Part shown: piece by piece, positions 36,207-47,581 of the stretch
Position numbering within the stretch: the stretch's first letter is position 1
Layout: each line of letters opens with the position of its first letter
Source of the DNA: Sipunculus nudus
Taxonomy: Eukaryota > Annelida > Sipuncula > Golfingiida > Sipunculidae
Direction of reading: 5' to 3'
Assembly: GCA_026874595.1 (NCBI GenBank)
Contig: CM049318.1
Span: 8,100,741-8,164,740, forward strand
DNA: 64,000 nucleotides
Position numbers and translations under genes: made by a program
Notes under the pieces: generated by a model
The model's database searches: none
Seen by the model: the letters and a program-made list of their open reading frames with translations, nothing else
What the model was told of the DNA's origin: nothing

Positions 36207-37902
36207 ATGAGCCTGTTGAGAATTCTTTGGCTGTTGGTATGGTGGAATCTATGTGTGATGGTCCGCGGAGATCTGATGTTGTGGAATACGCCTGCTAATC
36301 GTACCTGCGCGCAGGACATCTGCGCCTCCTATAACGGGTCGCTCGTGGTGATAAAAGATTACGAGAAGCATTTACAAGTTGTGGGCGCCATGAACGAACC
36401 GTAAGTCTTGATTCTTAAATGTTTCGAAATGTTTGTATTATGTGATAAACGTAGCCACATCATTATACCTCTATCATGAAGTATTGTGCTTATATTTGTT
36501 TGCAGGGTTAATTTGTTTTGTTGTATTATTAGTTGTTTCGGGAAAAGTGCAGTATAGGTGACCTACCGCAAACTGGCATTACTCTTACTTATTTTTTCCT
36601 TTGATTCTAGTCTTGTCTTATTTTTATGTGAATCTTATAAAATTTGTGCATGTTGATGGAATCATCAAGTGAGCTCTAAGTTGGAGCAAGAAAATAAGGA
36701 CAGACAATCAGTATATAAGCCACATTAAGGCAGGTCACCTGTGCTGCACTTTTATTGTTGTATCTTTTGTATACTAGAATATACATTCCGTACGGAAAAC
36801 GAATAGAGCTAACCACCAGCAGTCGGAAAGACATGGGGTACGGAATTAACCGCATTTTAGTGTATTCATGTTCTATCTCTATAGAGTGAGTCAGCATGGT
36901 TATGCATACATCTCTCCATTTATTGACATATGTAATGTGGCATGCTTATTCATGACTTTTTTCTATATATTAAAAAACTCTCTAAAGCAAAAGACCAAAT
37001 TGATAAAATGATTAATTTGGCTGCTGCCAGTTGTTAAGAAGTGTTAATTTATGGTTTTCTATCTGTACATATTTTCCAAACAAGTAACTGGAACGAGTAC
37101 TGTGAGAGTACTGTACTGTGAGTACAGGCCATCCTGGGATATGAAGTGAAAAGTTAGCTAGATTTAAAAGGTGAAATCGTTGAGACAATGCACCCTATGA
37201 ATGTTATCTATTTTAGTCGTGGTTTTCATGTTCAATCTAAAGTGCGGAATTGTACTGCTGCCACCTGGTAAAAATAAAAATAAATATTTAATAATCTCGT
37301 ACGTACTTACGACATACTATCTCGTACGTACGAGATAGCATGTCGTACGTACGAGATAGTATCTCGTACAAACGACATGTTATCACGCACGTACGACATA
37401 TTATCTCGTACGTACGACATAACAAACCTTACGGATCTGATTCACAAAATACACAACAGGCCAACTGATATATGTATAAGCAATATATATGTTAAATAAT
37501 GCGTGTTCATACACTAACTACACAACATCTTCACCTCCTTGCAAACCGACGGACCATCGTTGAAAAGAAAAAAAAATACTTATGTTCATTTATGTATTTA
37601 TTTATTTTTATGTACTATAAATTTAAATGCTATTCGATTATCATTGTCTTCTTGTTTCTAGGTTTCTGGAATATTTCAAGGAAGTGAAATTTATCAAATC
37701 GTTGTCTGCCAGTCATATACAGAACTTTCATTTTTAAAAAAAGGTAATTAAATTATGTTAGCAGTGTATGATGAGCCTGTCATAAAATGATGAGCCTGTC
37801 ATAATATTAATAAGAAAAATTATAACTAGCGACATTAATAGTATCCACCCGCTGAACCAATCTAATACAGCGCTGGTAATATATTCCAAGGCTTTCAGTC
37901 TC

Positions 37903-37938
<36 letters not shown>

Positions 37939-40900
37939 CGATTGTATGGTAGAGAATTTAAATTAAAAAAGGACCTATTTACATTTTACATACCAGGCAT
38001 ATTGAGTATACATGAAATACAGTGTAAATCTCCTTAAACTATTACGCTGTCTTTCAATATTTGTTTCTTCGTTTGCTTTCTCTTGTATACAAGTGAAAAA
38101 AAAATTGCCCCGGACGCGATCAATGACGAAAAACAAACAGCGCTCACGCCACCTGGTGGCCGTAAAAATCAACTTCACAAATGAAGGTTTTTCAAGTTTT
38201 TACTTGGAGTTTCTTCTTTCATGTTTCTTCTCTTTTTTGTAATTGTCGCGTGTGCTAGACTAAGATCTTGCTTCTGGGCACGCGGTCTTTTTATATTGAA
38301 CAGACAAAGGTGAACTGTGTTTACTCACACACAGAACCATAATATCGGCAAGGATTTGCTGAACAACTTTCGTATTCAGCCAAAATGAGTTAATAACGTG
38401 AGACAAAACACATATTATTACAATAGAATATGAACCTTTGGTGTCAATATAGAGGTGTTGTAATTCAATTTGTGATGTAATAATACAGTGTAATACAAGT
38501 TGTAATTAAGTTCAAAATAAAAATTATATGTACCCAATAAAAATGGATTTTTGACTGCTCAGCTACCCACCAATCATATCATTGGCTGTATACTACAGTG
38601 TGCGTTATGTATAAATCCAGTTCTTAGACAGATCAGTTTAGACTATTTGAAACCTGCCCCAAAAATATCCATTCTCAATTACTAAAAATCAGGCTGTTTG
38701 GGAGCTGTACCTTTTTTCCGAACCCTTTTTCTCTAAAAAGTATGGTCAGTTTGGCAAAGGCAAGTTTTGTTTATTATTAACATTATGAAGAGCTCACTAT
38801 TATAACATCATATACTGCTAACATTATTTAATCACCTTTCTGAAAATGAGAGTTCTGTATATGACTGTCAGACAACAAATTGATATATATTGCTTGTTGA
38901 AATATTTCAGAAACTTGGACACAAACAAATCATAAATTGAATAGCATTTAAAGATACCGTGAAGTCCCGCATAACGACCACCCCGTTAACACGATCAAAC
39001 CGCTAACACGACCACTTTTCTTGATCCCAGAATTGTCATAATAAATTATCATATAAAAAAACTTCGATAACACGACCACCCCGCTATCACGACCAACGAC
39101 CACCTTTTTTGGTCCCGACCTTCAGATGAGCCCCCGTATCACGACCACTAACCCGTGGCGACCGCGGCCCGTTGAGCAGATGACACACTCATCGCCAATC
39201 ATAGACTTAGATAATAGCCCGTAATTAATTAGCCGTATGACGAATACTGGCCCGTGGCGAGCCAGTTGAGCAAGTGACAGGCTCATCGCCCAGCTTGGAC
39301 TTGGATAAAAGTCTGTGTTTAATAAGCCAGGCCGTGGGAAAGCTCGGTTACATCTGCCCAGCCATAGTTAGGCTTGTTTGTAGTGCCGCCTAACCTGTCA
39401 GCCAAACTATACACATCAACAGATATTGGTCCATTGTCCGTTACATTTTTGTTGAGTAAGGCTGTTATATTAGCAATTTAACATACTTATCAAAAAGGAT
39501 TAAAAAATAACTCACACCACATGCACACATTCAGGTGAGTTAAGTGAAAAATCACATTTCAACGACCAAGCAGGAACCATATAAATAACACTTAGAATAT
39601 AATGTGTTCATTCTGTTCTAACTACGTGTTCGACATTAGACCATCTTCGTCTTACCCCAATGCTGTCAGACTGACTTCAACGCCTACTCGTGACAAGTGG
39701 CCAATGGGCCATGACGCTCAGCTGAATTCATGGAATTTTGAACAATGAGCAGAATGACTGTCAGTGTGCAAAAAATCATAACTTTTGTGAATTGTCCTCA
39801 GATATGGGTTACAGTAGGCTTTTGGATAGATGACCACTGTAGGTCTCATAAATAGAAAAAAAAATGCGTAAAAATTTGAAAAAAAATACAGGTAGTACCA
39901 GTCTGTATGAACTAACGAAGCACTCCATGACCAATGTACATCAAAATAACATGGCTCTTTAGGCATTAGTTATTCAGATACTGGAGCTTTTGTATCAAAC
40001 TTTTAATTATTCTTGGAGGAACTTCCCAGCCCTATAGCTCGATGAATATGGGTAACAGGGACCTAATTTCAGGTTTCCAAAGAGATTTTTTATTAGTTTC
40101 CATGGATGTCAAGTAAGAAAATTCCAGGTCCAGTGGTTAGGATTTGTGCCCTGTTAACAGATAACAGCTTCTTTGAAGATCTCAAAAATAGAGAAAAAAA
40201 TTGTCGTTAAAATTAAAAATATTAAAAAAAAATACAGGTGGTGCGACCAGTTTGCAGAAACTGATGGAACACTACATGATCAATAATCATGCACAGAATC
40301 ATGGTGATCAATGCATAAGTTGTTCAGATACTGCAGCTCTTGTATCAAATTTTTTATTATTCTGAGGGGTACTTACAAGCCCCATAGCTTTGGGGATATG
40401 GTTCACAGAGACCTAATTTAAGGTTTCAATGAGACTTTTCATTGACTTCCCTTGATGTCAAGCTAGGAGATTCCAGGTCCAGTGGTTAGGATTTGTGCCC
40501 TGTTAACAGATGACAGTTTCTTAAAGGGATCAAAAATAGAAAAAAATCATAAAAATTAGAAAAAATACAGATGGCACCACTAGTTTGCAGGAACTGATGT
40601 AACACTCCATGATCAATATTCATGCAAAGAATCATAGTGATTAATGCATTATTTATTCAGATACTTTAGCTCTTGTATCAAATTTTCCATTATGGGGGGG
40701 GGGGGGGGTACTTACAAGACCCATAGCCCGGAAGATATGGGTAACAGAGACCTATTTTCAGAACCTCTCATGGGCCTCTCTGCATGTCAAGAGAGAAGAT
40801 TCTAGGTCTAGTCGTTTCGATTTGTGCCCTGTTAACAGACGACCGCATCTTACGAGATTTCAAAATAGAAAAAAAATTCGTAAAAAATCGAAAAAAATAC

Positions 40901-43879
40901 AGGTGGCGCCATCAGTCTGCAGAAATTGATGAAACCCTCTATGATCAATATCCATGCGAAAAATCATGGTGATAAATGCATTAGTTGTTCAGATACTAGA
41001 GCTTTTGTATCAAATTTTTCTATTATTGGGGGGGGGGGGGGTACTTCACAGCCCCATAGCTCATAGAATATGGGTAACGAGACCTAATATCAGGTTTCCA
41101 AGGAGATTTATTATGGACCTCCCAGGATGTCAAGTTAGAAGATTCCAGATCTAGCTGTTACGATTTGTGCCTGGTTAATGGAAAGACGGACAGACGCACG
41201 ACGCACAAAGGGTGATCGCTCTAGCTCAGATGACTTTCAGTCAGCCTCAAGGAGAAGATAGAAATTATCAAGGCCGCCGTGACTCAGCCCTTTACAAGGC
41301 AAAGAAAACTAGCCACTCAGTTTCGGATTTTACAATAACTTAACGTTAACTTTAAATACCTATACTTTTGCCTACGTTAATATTGGCAGATTAATGTACA
41401 AGCATCACGCTAACACGAACACCCCGCTAACACGACCACTTTGCCTGGTCCCGCAGGTGGTCTCGTTAGCGGGGTTTTCACTGTATACTATAAATGAATA
41501 AATATATGTGTGTGTGTGTTCGTTTCAACGGTGGAGGTGCAAGGAGGTGGAGATGTTGTATATATAGTAAATGTGAAAACATATATTATAACACACACAC
41601 ATATATGTATATATATATATATACATATATATATTTCTTATTCATATATCTGTTGGCATATTGTCAAGTCTACGAATCAGATCCGTAAGATCGTATGTCG
41701 TACGTAAAAGATAATATGTCGTACGTACGAGATAGTATGTGGTACGTACGAGATAATATGAGACAGTATGTCGTACGTACGAAAGAAATAATTTATTTTT
41801 ATTTTACCAGGTGGCATCAATACGATTCCGTTCTAAAGCATATCCTTAAGCAAGAGGACTTTACTACTCAAACCTCATCCAATTTTGGATTGTTGGGAAT
41901 GCCGGGATCACTTGTCTTATTTGTAAAACTTCAAAATAAAAATTTGTTACATTTCACTGAACTTTCAGTTAACGTTTTACATGTGCATGCTTACACAATA
42001 TTTCTTGTTTCGTGAAGTCCATACCAAAAATACGCCCATTTTATGTAAATATTCCTTGAAACATATCTTATCCAACGTATTTGAACGGACTACGTTACAC
42101 ACTTCATTCGATATATACTTACGCCGCTGATGTACTCTTATGAGTCCGATTCTGCGTAGTGTGGCTAAAGCATGATGACCGGACTTTATCATATTCTAGA
42201 GTAATCTGGATCGGACTGAGAGGTAAAAGACAAAATTCACATGAATGGTGGTACTGGAGTGATTGGACACACATGAACTACAGCAGATGGGCCGACGGAC
42301 AGCCAGAACGAGGCTTCAGGGAATCCTGCGTAGTGATGAAGTTACACACACATCAGTGGTACTCCGCTAGGTGTTATAGTGAATATCCCTTCATATGCGA
42401 CGTACCGTGTAAGTTTTCTCTTACAACTAATGGCTTCTCCTGTGTAAGATGTTACTCTGGCTGTTTATGCAGTTAAGTTGTTTACATTTATTAGGACCGC
42501 AGTCTTAACAGTAAGGTGACGGTAATTTTGAGGTCAGTCAAGCATTCAATACATCCATGCACTCAATATCCCTCTCAACTTCTCGTGTTCAATTTAAAAT
42601 CATCCAATGACATTCAAGATATCATTATACATCAAAGACATTTTTTACAGTGAATAAATATGGTTGTAGTGACACACGGTTCAGTAAAATACAGCATAAT
42701 GTTTGCATTTCGCTTGTTTCAGCGACAGTACAGGATACTCTAGGACAAACAACAATGACAAAAATTACAACAACATCTGTACGACCATCTACATCGACAC
42801 CATCCATCGCGACCGATGGTCCAACAATTTCAACTAAACTCGTCAGCGCAACTTTGAGACAAACATCTGAAGTGGATACTACCATATCAACAAGGGAAAC
42901 ATGGTCAGCCGGTGATTCTGCATCTCCAGAAGAATATCAAGTCACTTTCGAATCAGCGTCATTATTAATAATCTCAACTAATTCGGCAGAACTTAAAATG
43001 GGTGGCCCTTCTAGTGTTGATGATACCACAACATTACAGGAGACACTGACAGGCGGAGCGCAAATTACATCTGAACATCCTGTAACGACGGACACCGAGT
43101 CAATAACAGAATATAATGGACCAATGTCCACCGACTTGCCACTTCGAGATACAGTAAGTTTCACTGAAGCTTCAGCTGGGACTTCAATCTTCAGAATGTC
43201 AAACGCTGATTTATCATTAGCCGCAGGAGAATCAGTCGGTGGCACCACTGGTATTGTTAAAAGACTACCAGTGACAACTACGCCGCAACCAACCTCCGCA
43301 TGGACCAGCAGGTTGGCTACCTATGATTGGCCTGCACAACCCACCTCTGATCCATCACAGCATTCCAATGGTTTACCCTCATCAGATAAACAAGAATCTG
43401 TTACTTTCACGACAGCCTCGGACCCGGTCACAAACCCGAATAGACTGACCACACAACAGTCCAATAGTTTACCGTCAGCAGATGGGCCAGAAGATGTTTC
43501 TTCTTGGACACCCTCGGAGTCGGTAACATTTCTGAACAAACTCACGACATCAGCACTCGAAATCTCCAGAGATAATGATCAATCTACCATGAGCGGAAGT
43601 CAACCTCTGTCTTCAGGAGTCGACCGTCTGCTTTCCATGACCAGAAAACCTCTTGAGTTTTCGAGTCATCCTGAGAGCGACTCTTCGTATCTCCCAGGGG
43701 ACATGACTGTCTCAGACCTCCGGCCCAGTGCCTTGTGTATCGGTTTGTTTTGGGTCCTCGTCCTCGTCGCCATTATAACTGCTGTCGTCGTCAGTGATTC
43801 TCGTAAGCTCCGGAGACAAGCAAGGAAATGGTTAAAACGAAACATACAGAACGGTTGCGAAAGGATTAATAGAATATAA
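36207..43879 (+). CDS. C-type lectin-like type I membrane receptor, gene 3 (long stalk)
   Basis: Coding exons 36207-36400, 42200-42408 and 42723-43879, phases 2 and 1, about 519 residues. A signal peptide (LLRILWLLVWWNLCVMVRG) precedes a CTLD with VIWIGLRG, WWYWSDWT, ADGQPERG at the EPN/QPD site, HQWYSARC in place of WND, and FIC. The stalk is about 326 residues, Ser/Thr-rich, and contains two consecutive 32-residue units starting SNGLPSSDK and SNSLPSADG. DMTVSDLRPSA (about residue 461), a transmembrane helix and a 25-residue strongly basic tail follow. Intron 1 is 5.8 kb and is swollen by nested transposons. The ATG at 36207 is chosen because it starts a proper signal peptide. Confidence 0.88.
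37907..37934. repeat. (CA)n microsatellite in gene 3 intron 1
   Basis: About 14 CA dinucleotides. Confidence 0.9.
38570..38616 (+). promoter_or_regulatory. CCAAT/ATTGG pair plus TATAAAT, possible internal promoter
   Basis: CCAAT (38570-38574) and an inverted copy ATTGG (38581-38585) lie upstream of TATAAAT (38610-38616). It is in gene 3 intron 1, inside the CGTACG element. It could drive the transposon, or an alternative transcript lacking exon 1; neither is shown. Confidence 0.3.
38957..41483. mobile_element. TA-flanked Tc1/mariner- or pogo-like non-autonomous element, nested
   Basis: The left end CCGTGAAGTCCCGCATAACG and the right end (other strand) CAGTGAAAACCCCGCTAACG are inverted copies, each with GACCACC and tandem (TAACACGACCAC)-like subrepeats inside. 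TA flanks both ends (38955-38956 and 41484-41485), fitting TA target duplication. There is no transposase frame. The interior holds a four-unit tandem array. Confidence 0.75.
39888..41215. repeat. tandem array, four units of ~332-346 bp
   Basis: Unit starts (ATACAGGTGG-like) lie at 39888, 40234, 40567 and 40899. Each unit includes ATGATCAAT, CAGATACT, a G-rich site, CATAGCTC, GGTAACAGAGACCTA and GGATTTGTGCCCTGTTAACA. The G-rich site has grown to runs of about 14-15 G in units three and four (40694-40708 and 41028-41041). A diverged inverted relative lies at 31930-32690. Confidence 0.85.
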
Positions 43880-44706
43880 ATGAATAGATATCAAGGAAAA
43901 AAGTAGAGGGAACAAGAAATTCTCACCAATGGACATTACTCTAATGAAAAAGGATTGAGTAAATAATTTCAAGCTATAATGGGACATTTTTTTTTCAAAT
44001 TGATAAGATTAGATAAGCGATAAAGAATTTTACCGTATATAAAAATCAAAGGGACCTTTATGGCCTAATTACTTTTTTCATGACGCTGACCAAATAATGC
44101 AAATCTGACCATGCGCAATTCACTCTTCATTTTAGTATGTAAAAGGTGCGTGTTTATTTTATACTGTGATCAGAAACAGTATAAATGGTAAAAGAAAATT
44201 CCCAAGTGCTTGTTATTCTTTAATATTAATATAAAAGAACGGTATCTTTATTCTCTTAAAGGAAGCTTCAAAATGGTCATGCTAGTACTTACCTAGTCTT
44301 GCTAGCCTAGGCTAGACCATCTGCATCAAAACCCGAACAGCAACCAAAATATGCAAAAATATGAGTTTAGTTTACGTTTAAAATTTGTTGATTTTTGTAC
44401 CCTTTTAGTATTTTTAATTATTAATTTCATTATGCTTTGGACACTCCTATATTCAGTTACACTGTTTACAACCCTGTAGGAACACCCAAGGGTTTTAACT
44501 ATATACATAGTATTCTACATTGGTTGAGCTGTCTTAACCTCTCACATGGTCAGTCCGTAGGAACGTTGAGCTTCAGCGGAAGTAGATGTAACTCTCTCTT
44601 TCTCTCACACAAACACACACATATACAATACACGGGAATAACAAGAGGACCGCGGAACATCATTGCAAGACATGAAAGAAGCTCCATGAAAAAAGATCTC
44701 GAATAT
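43880..44706. other. intergenic gap between the convergent 3' ends of genes 3 and 4
   Basis: AT-rich and without exons. A canonical AATAAA is not present close after the gene 3 stop; AATATA/ATAAAT variants near 43873 overlap it. A CT/CA-rich run lies at about 44590-44625. Confidence 0.4.
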
Positions 44707-47581
44707 CGTAACTACCCAGGTTTCTCTTAAGTAACTTATGGTGGCTGCATTAATTATCAAGGTCCAGCAAGATAATGAAAACAATTATTACGACTACCAC
44801 AACGAGGCCGAATGATCCGATACATATAGCGGAGAGTCGGAGATCTGACTGGGTTATATCTGTAAGAAGTCCACCAGAAGTGGTAACCATCAATTCGGCA
44901 ACAATGGTTGGCTTGGTCGTCTTTAATTGCATGCTGAGTGTATCGTTTGACGTCATTTCCTGTGACGTTTCGACATGAGTCAAAGTTGTGTTTCGACTGG
45001 TTGTCAACGAATGTGAGGTTGATGAATTTGATCCTGTCGTTGGACCTGTCGATTGGTCAGGGACAGTGGTTGATCCATGCGCAGATGTCTCTTCCGGTGA
45101 GGTTCCCATTGCTGCTGTGCCCCCCTGAACTGATAGTGATTAAATCAGTCATTTAATATATTTGGATTTGGCCATTTTGATTGGATATCCCTCTCGCACT
45201 TTAAAATAATTATTTACATATAAAATCAAGTTTAAACAAAACTGGCATTCTCCGTTAGCATCAGCCTGAGCTCGGGAATACTCGAGAATGCTTGAAAAAA
45301 TATGTGCACATATATAGAGAGAAACAATAGGCTGAATTGAATGAGCGATTCCATACCTAAATACAAATAACCAGGGTATCATTTACTTAAACAGTATATA
45401 ATTATTATACTTAATCTCGAAAAGGGAGACAGGCCATTCGAAAAAAGTTCAGAAAAAAAATGAATGGATGAAATGTGCAAATTATAGACTTTGTGTTTTA
45501 CTTTATGAGCATTATTGAGAAAGGAAGATAAATAAAGATAAATTGTAGAAATTATGTTTCTTGAATAACATATTTAATTACATTAATATTCATTTACTAT
45601 AAGAACTGAATTTTTTCCCTTTTTAATTGTCATAAATGTCTAAAGGGGTCTGAAATTCACTAACTGTAATGTTACAAAGGCAGGGGTAGTGGTCGCTGCA
45701 TCCGAATGTGTACCAGCTATAAAAACTTGCGGTGTCAGTGATCATGGTCACACACTTGTGGTTGTCCGGATTATTAGGTTCTGAGTACCCCCAACGAGAG
45801 AATGTCAAAACGGTGCCGTCTTCCCAATGCCACCCCGCGAACCATGATGCTTGCCGTCATCCAATATATTCTACAGATACACAGTTTAAAGAGACTTAAC
45901 AGGCACAATATATTTATAAGTGTGGTGTGCAAATTAATCGATTATATCGCTGATTTGTCGTTTTCTTTCATATTCAGTTAAATCGATTGCATTTTTTTTT
46001 CATAGTCGATCAGAAATGATTATATATGCACATCCAAATAAGTCATATTATCCCGATGCGTTATTCTTATTCTGTCAGAGACATTGGAAAGTCAGGGCAC
46101 AAAACAGCGAGCAGCATTAAATCTAAACACTATACAATGCGTAAGAGTCAACAACTCGACCTATATAGTGTATTACTTTCGCGGTAATATAGATGGTACA
46201 TAAATGATTGATTAAATATCGATCATCGGTCGTTTTTATTTTTCAATTATCGGATATGATTTTACGACTAATTCCTATCCCTATTGAATATACTTATAGT
46301 GCATTATTCTTGAGATAACTTTAAATAAATCTCTTTCTGAAACCGTTCGCTTTGACGCCTTTCAAGCAACAAATCATTTACATTAAATAAAGTTTACCAA
46401 AAAATAATTAAATAAAGTTAAAGGGGAGGTTACATTGTCTTACAAAAAGGGTGGGGTGCAGGTCAAAACCCTAGCACTGGTAAATAAATGTGCCGGCAGT
46501 GCAAGTTGACGCTAGGTCTCTTCTGTCTATGCCCCCATCCCAACTTAATGGATAAAATATACTCTACTACAAAAGTGTTGGTGTTTACAGGAATCAAATA
46601 TTTCAAAAGATTTGAACTTAGACCTCAGTGCAAGGTAATAATTTATAAACGTGTTTCAAATTGGAGTGAAATTTATGCAATACTTAAAATGTTACAAAGA
46701 GGTTAAAATGTTGTTTTTTTTAGGCTTATTTGACCTTGAGAAGAAATTACAAGGTCATGGGCTTTCGAATTCATCGAACCTTTTAACGGGCGAAACGTCA
46801 AGAAAGAATGAGTGGTTCAAAAGTTATAGGGTTCAAAAATATTTTTTTTCGGCAGTTTCCAGTTTTGTCGAAAACTTTGATGAAACAACTTGTGTATCAA
46901 GTTTAAGGAAAGAATATCCAATGCTCCAAAAGTCATCACATTCACAAGAAATCCTAGAAACAATGAACTATAGTTCGGTTGCTTTGACCTTGATGACCCA
47001 TGTCAAAATCACAATTCTTCAGAACACTTAGTTGAAACACCTTGTGTGTCAAATCTGAGAGAACTAAATGAAATACTTCAAAATGTATGGGGTTCAAAAT
47101 ATTGTGACATATTTGAAGGGTCAGGGTCACCGAATTTTGAATATGTACAGAGAGACTGGTTCAACAAATCAAAGGTCAAATTACATGAAATATATTTAGT
47201 GGTTCAAATTTATCGCGTGCACAAGAAATGACACAGTCGACGAAGTCAACGGACGACGCCAGCGACGGACCAAACAGTACATGTCCCCCCTCCTCATGAG
47301 AGGCGAGCATAATTATACGGTTAACATAAGTTTTCTAGTGTTTGAATTATGGTTAATATTTAACCTTAATGAAAATATAATTGGCTTACGGTTGAAATAT
47401 TAAATATGCTTTCTGTCCCGTCTTAATACCTGTCTCTGTCACTGATGACCACAAGTTCCCCGTTAAGTGAAGTGCACGTGCTGGGAGCAATGTTTTGGTT
47501 GGCAGGAGTGTGAAACATCACAAGTTCCCCGGGAACGAACGTCACAACGTCCAAAAAATACAGGACAAGAAACCTCACCAT
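44707..47581 (-). pseudogene. C-type lectin-like receptor pseudogene, gene 4
   Basis: Three regions on the minus strand match the paralogs. Exon 1 (47430-47581) encodes signal peptide MVRFLVLYFLDVVTFVPG and CTSLNGELVVISDRDR; a TAA at 47423-47425 follows unless the donor AG|GTATTA is used, which would drop about 11 residues. Exon 2 (45665-45870) has IYW and then, after a net frame change near 45858, SWFAGWHWEDG, YSEPNNPD and SWYTFGC. Exon 3 (to 44707) has a Ser/Thr stalk, DITQSDLRLSA and a transmembrane helix; then TAA at 44750-44752 sits where the paralogs have Leu. The next codons still read SHHKLLKRNL in frame. It is the only copy with an EPN-type site. Three independent defects favour a pseudogene. 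Confidence 0.82.
46640..47290. repeat. degenerate repeat in gene 4 intron 1
   Basis: At least two diverged units share GATGAAACAACTTGTGT/GTTGAAACACCTTGTGT and GTATCAAGTTTAAGG/GTGTCAAATCTGAGAG blocks, with TTTGACCTTGA segments. Open frames across it have no recognisable product. Confidence 0.5.

Larger units (their letters stand above)
37245..41830. mobile_element. 4.6-kb inverted-repeat element built on CGTACGTACG palindromes, in intron 1 of gene 3
   Basis: The left arm (37245-37455) and right arm (41663-41830) are inverted copies. Both start CGGAAT(T/C)GTA(C/T)TG(C/A)TGCCAC, continue with CTGGTAAAA and an AT-rich block, then about six units of CTCGTACGTACGA at about 25-bp spacing, and end ACGGATCTGATTC. 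The unit TATCTCGTACGTACGAGATA (37318-37337) is a perfect 20-bp palindrome. No transposase was found. It encloses the TA-flanked element at 38957-41483. Family is unknown to me; target duplication not resolved. Confidence 0.7.

Noticed and set aside
37295-37440. CGTACG units as a CRISPR-like or satellite array
   Set aside because: An inverted counterpart at 41663-41830 with matching outer sequence shows these are element ends.
46651-47231. Open frames in gene 4 intron 1
   Set aside because: They lie in a degenerate repeat with TTTGACCTTGA blocks and have no recognisable product.
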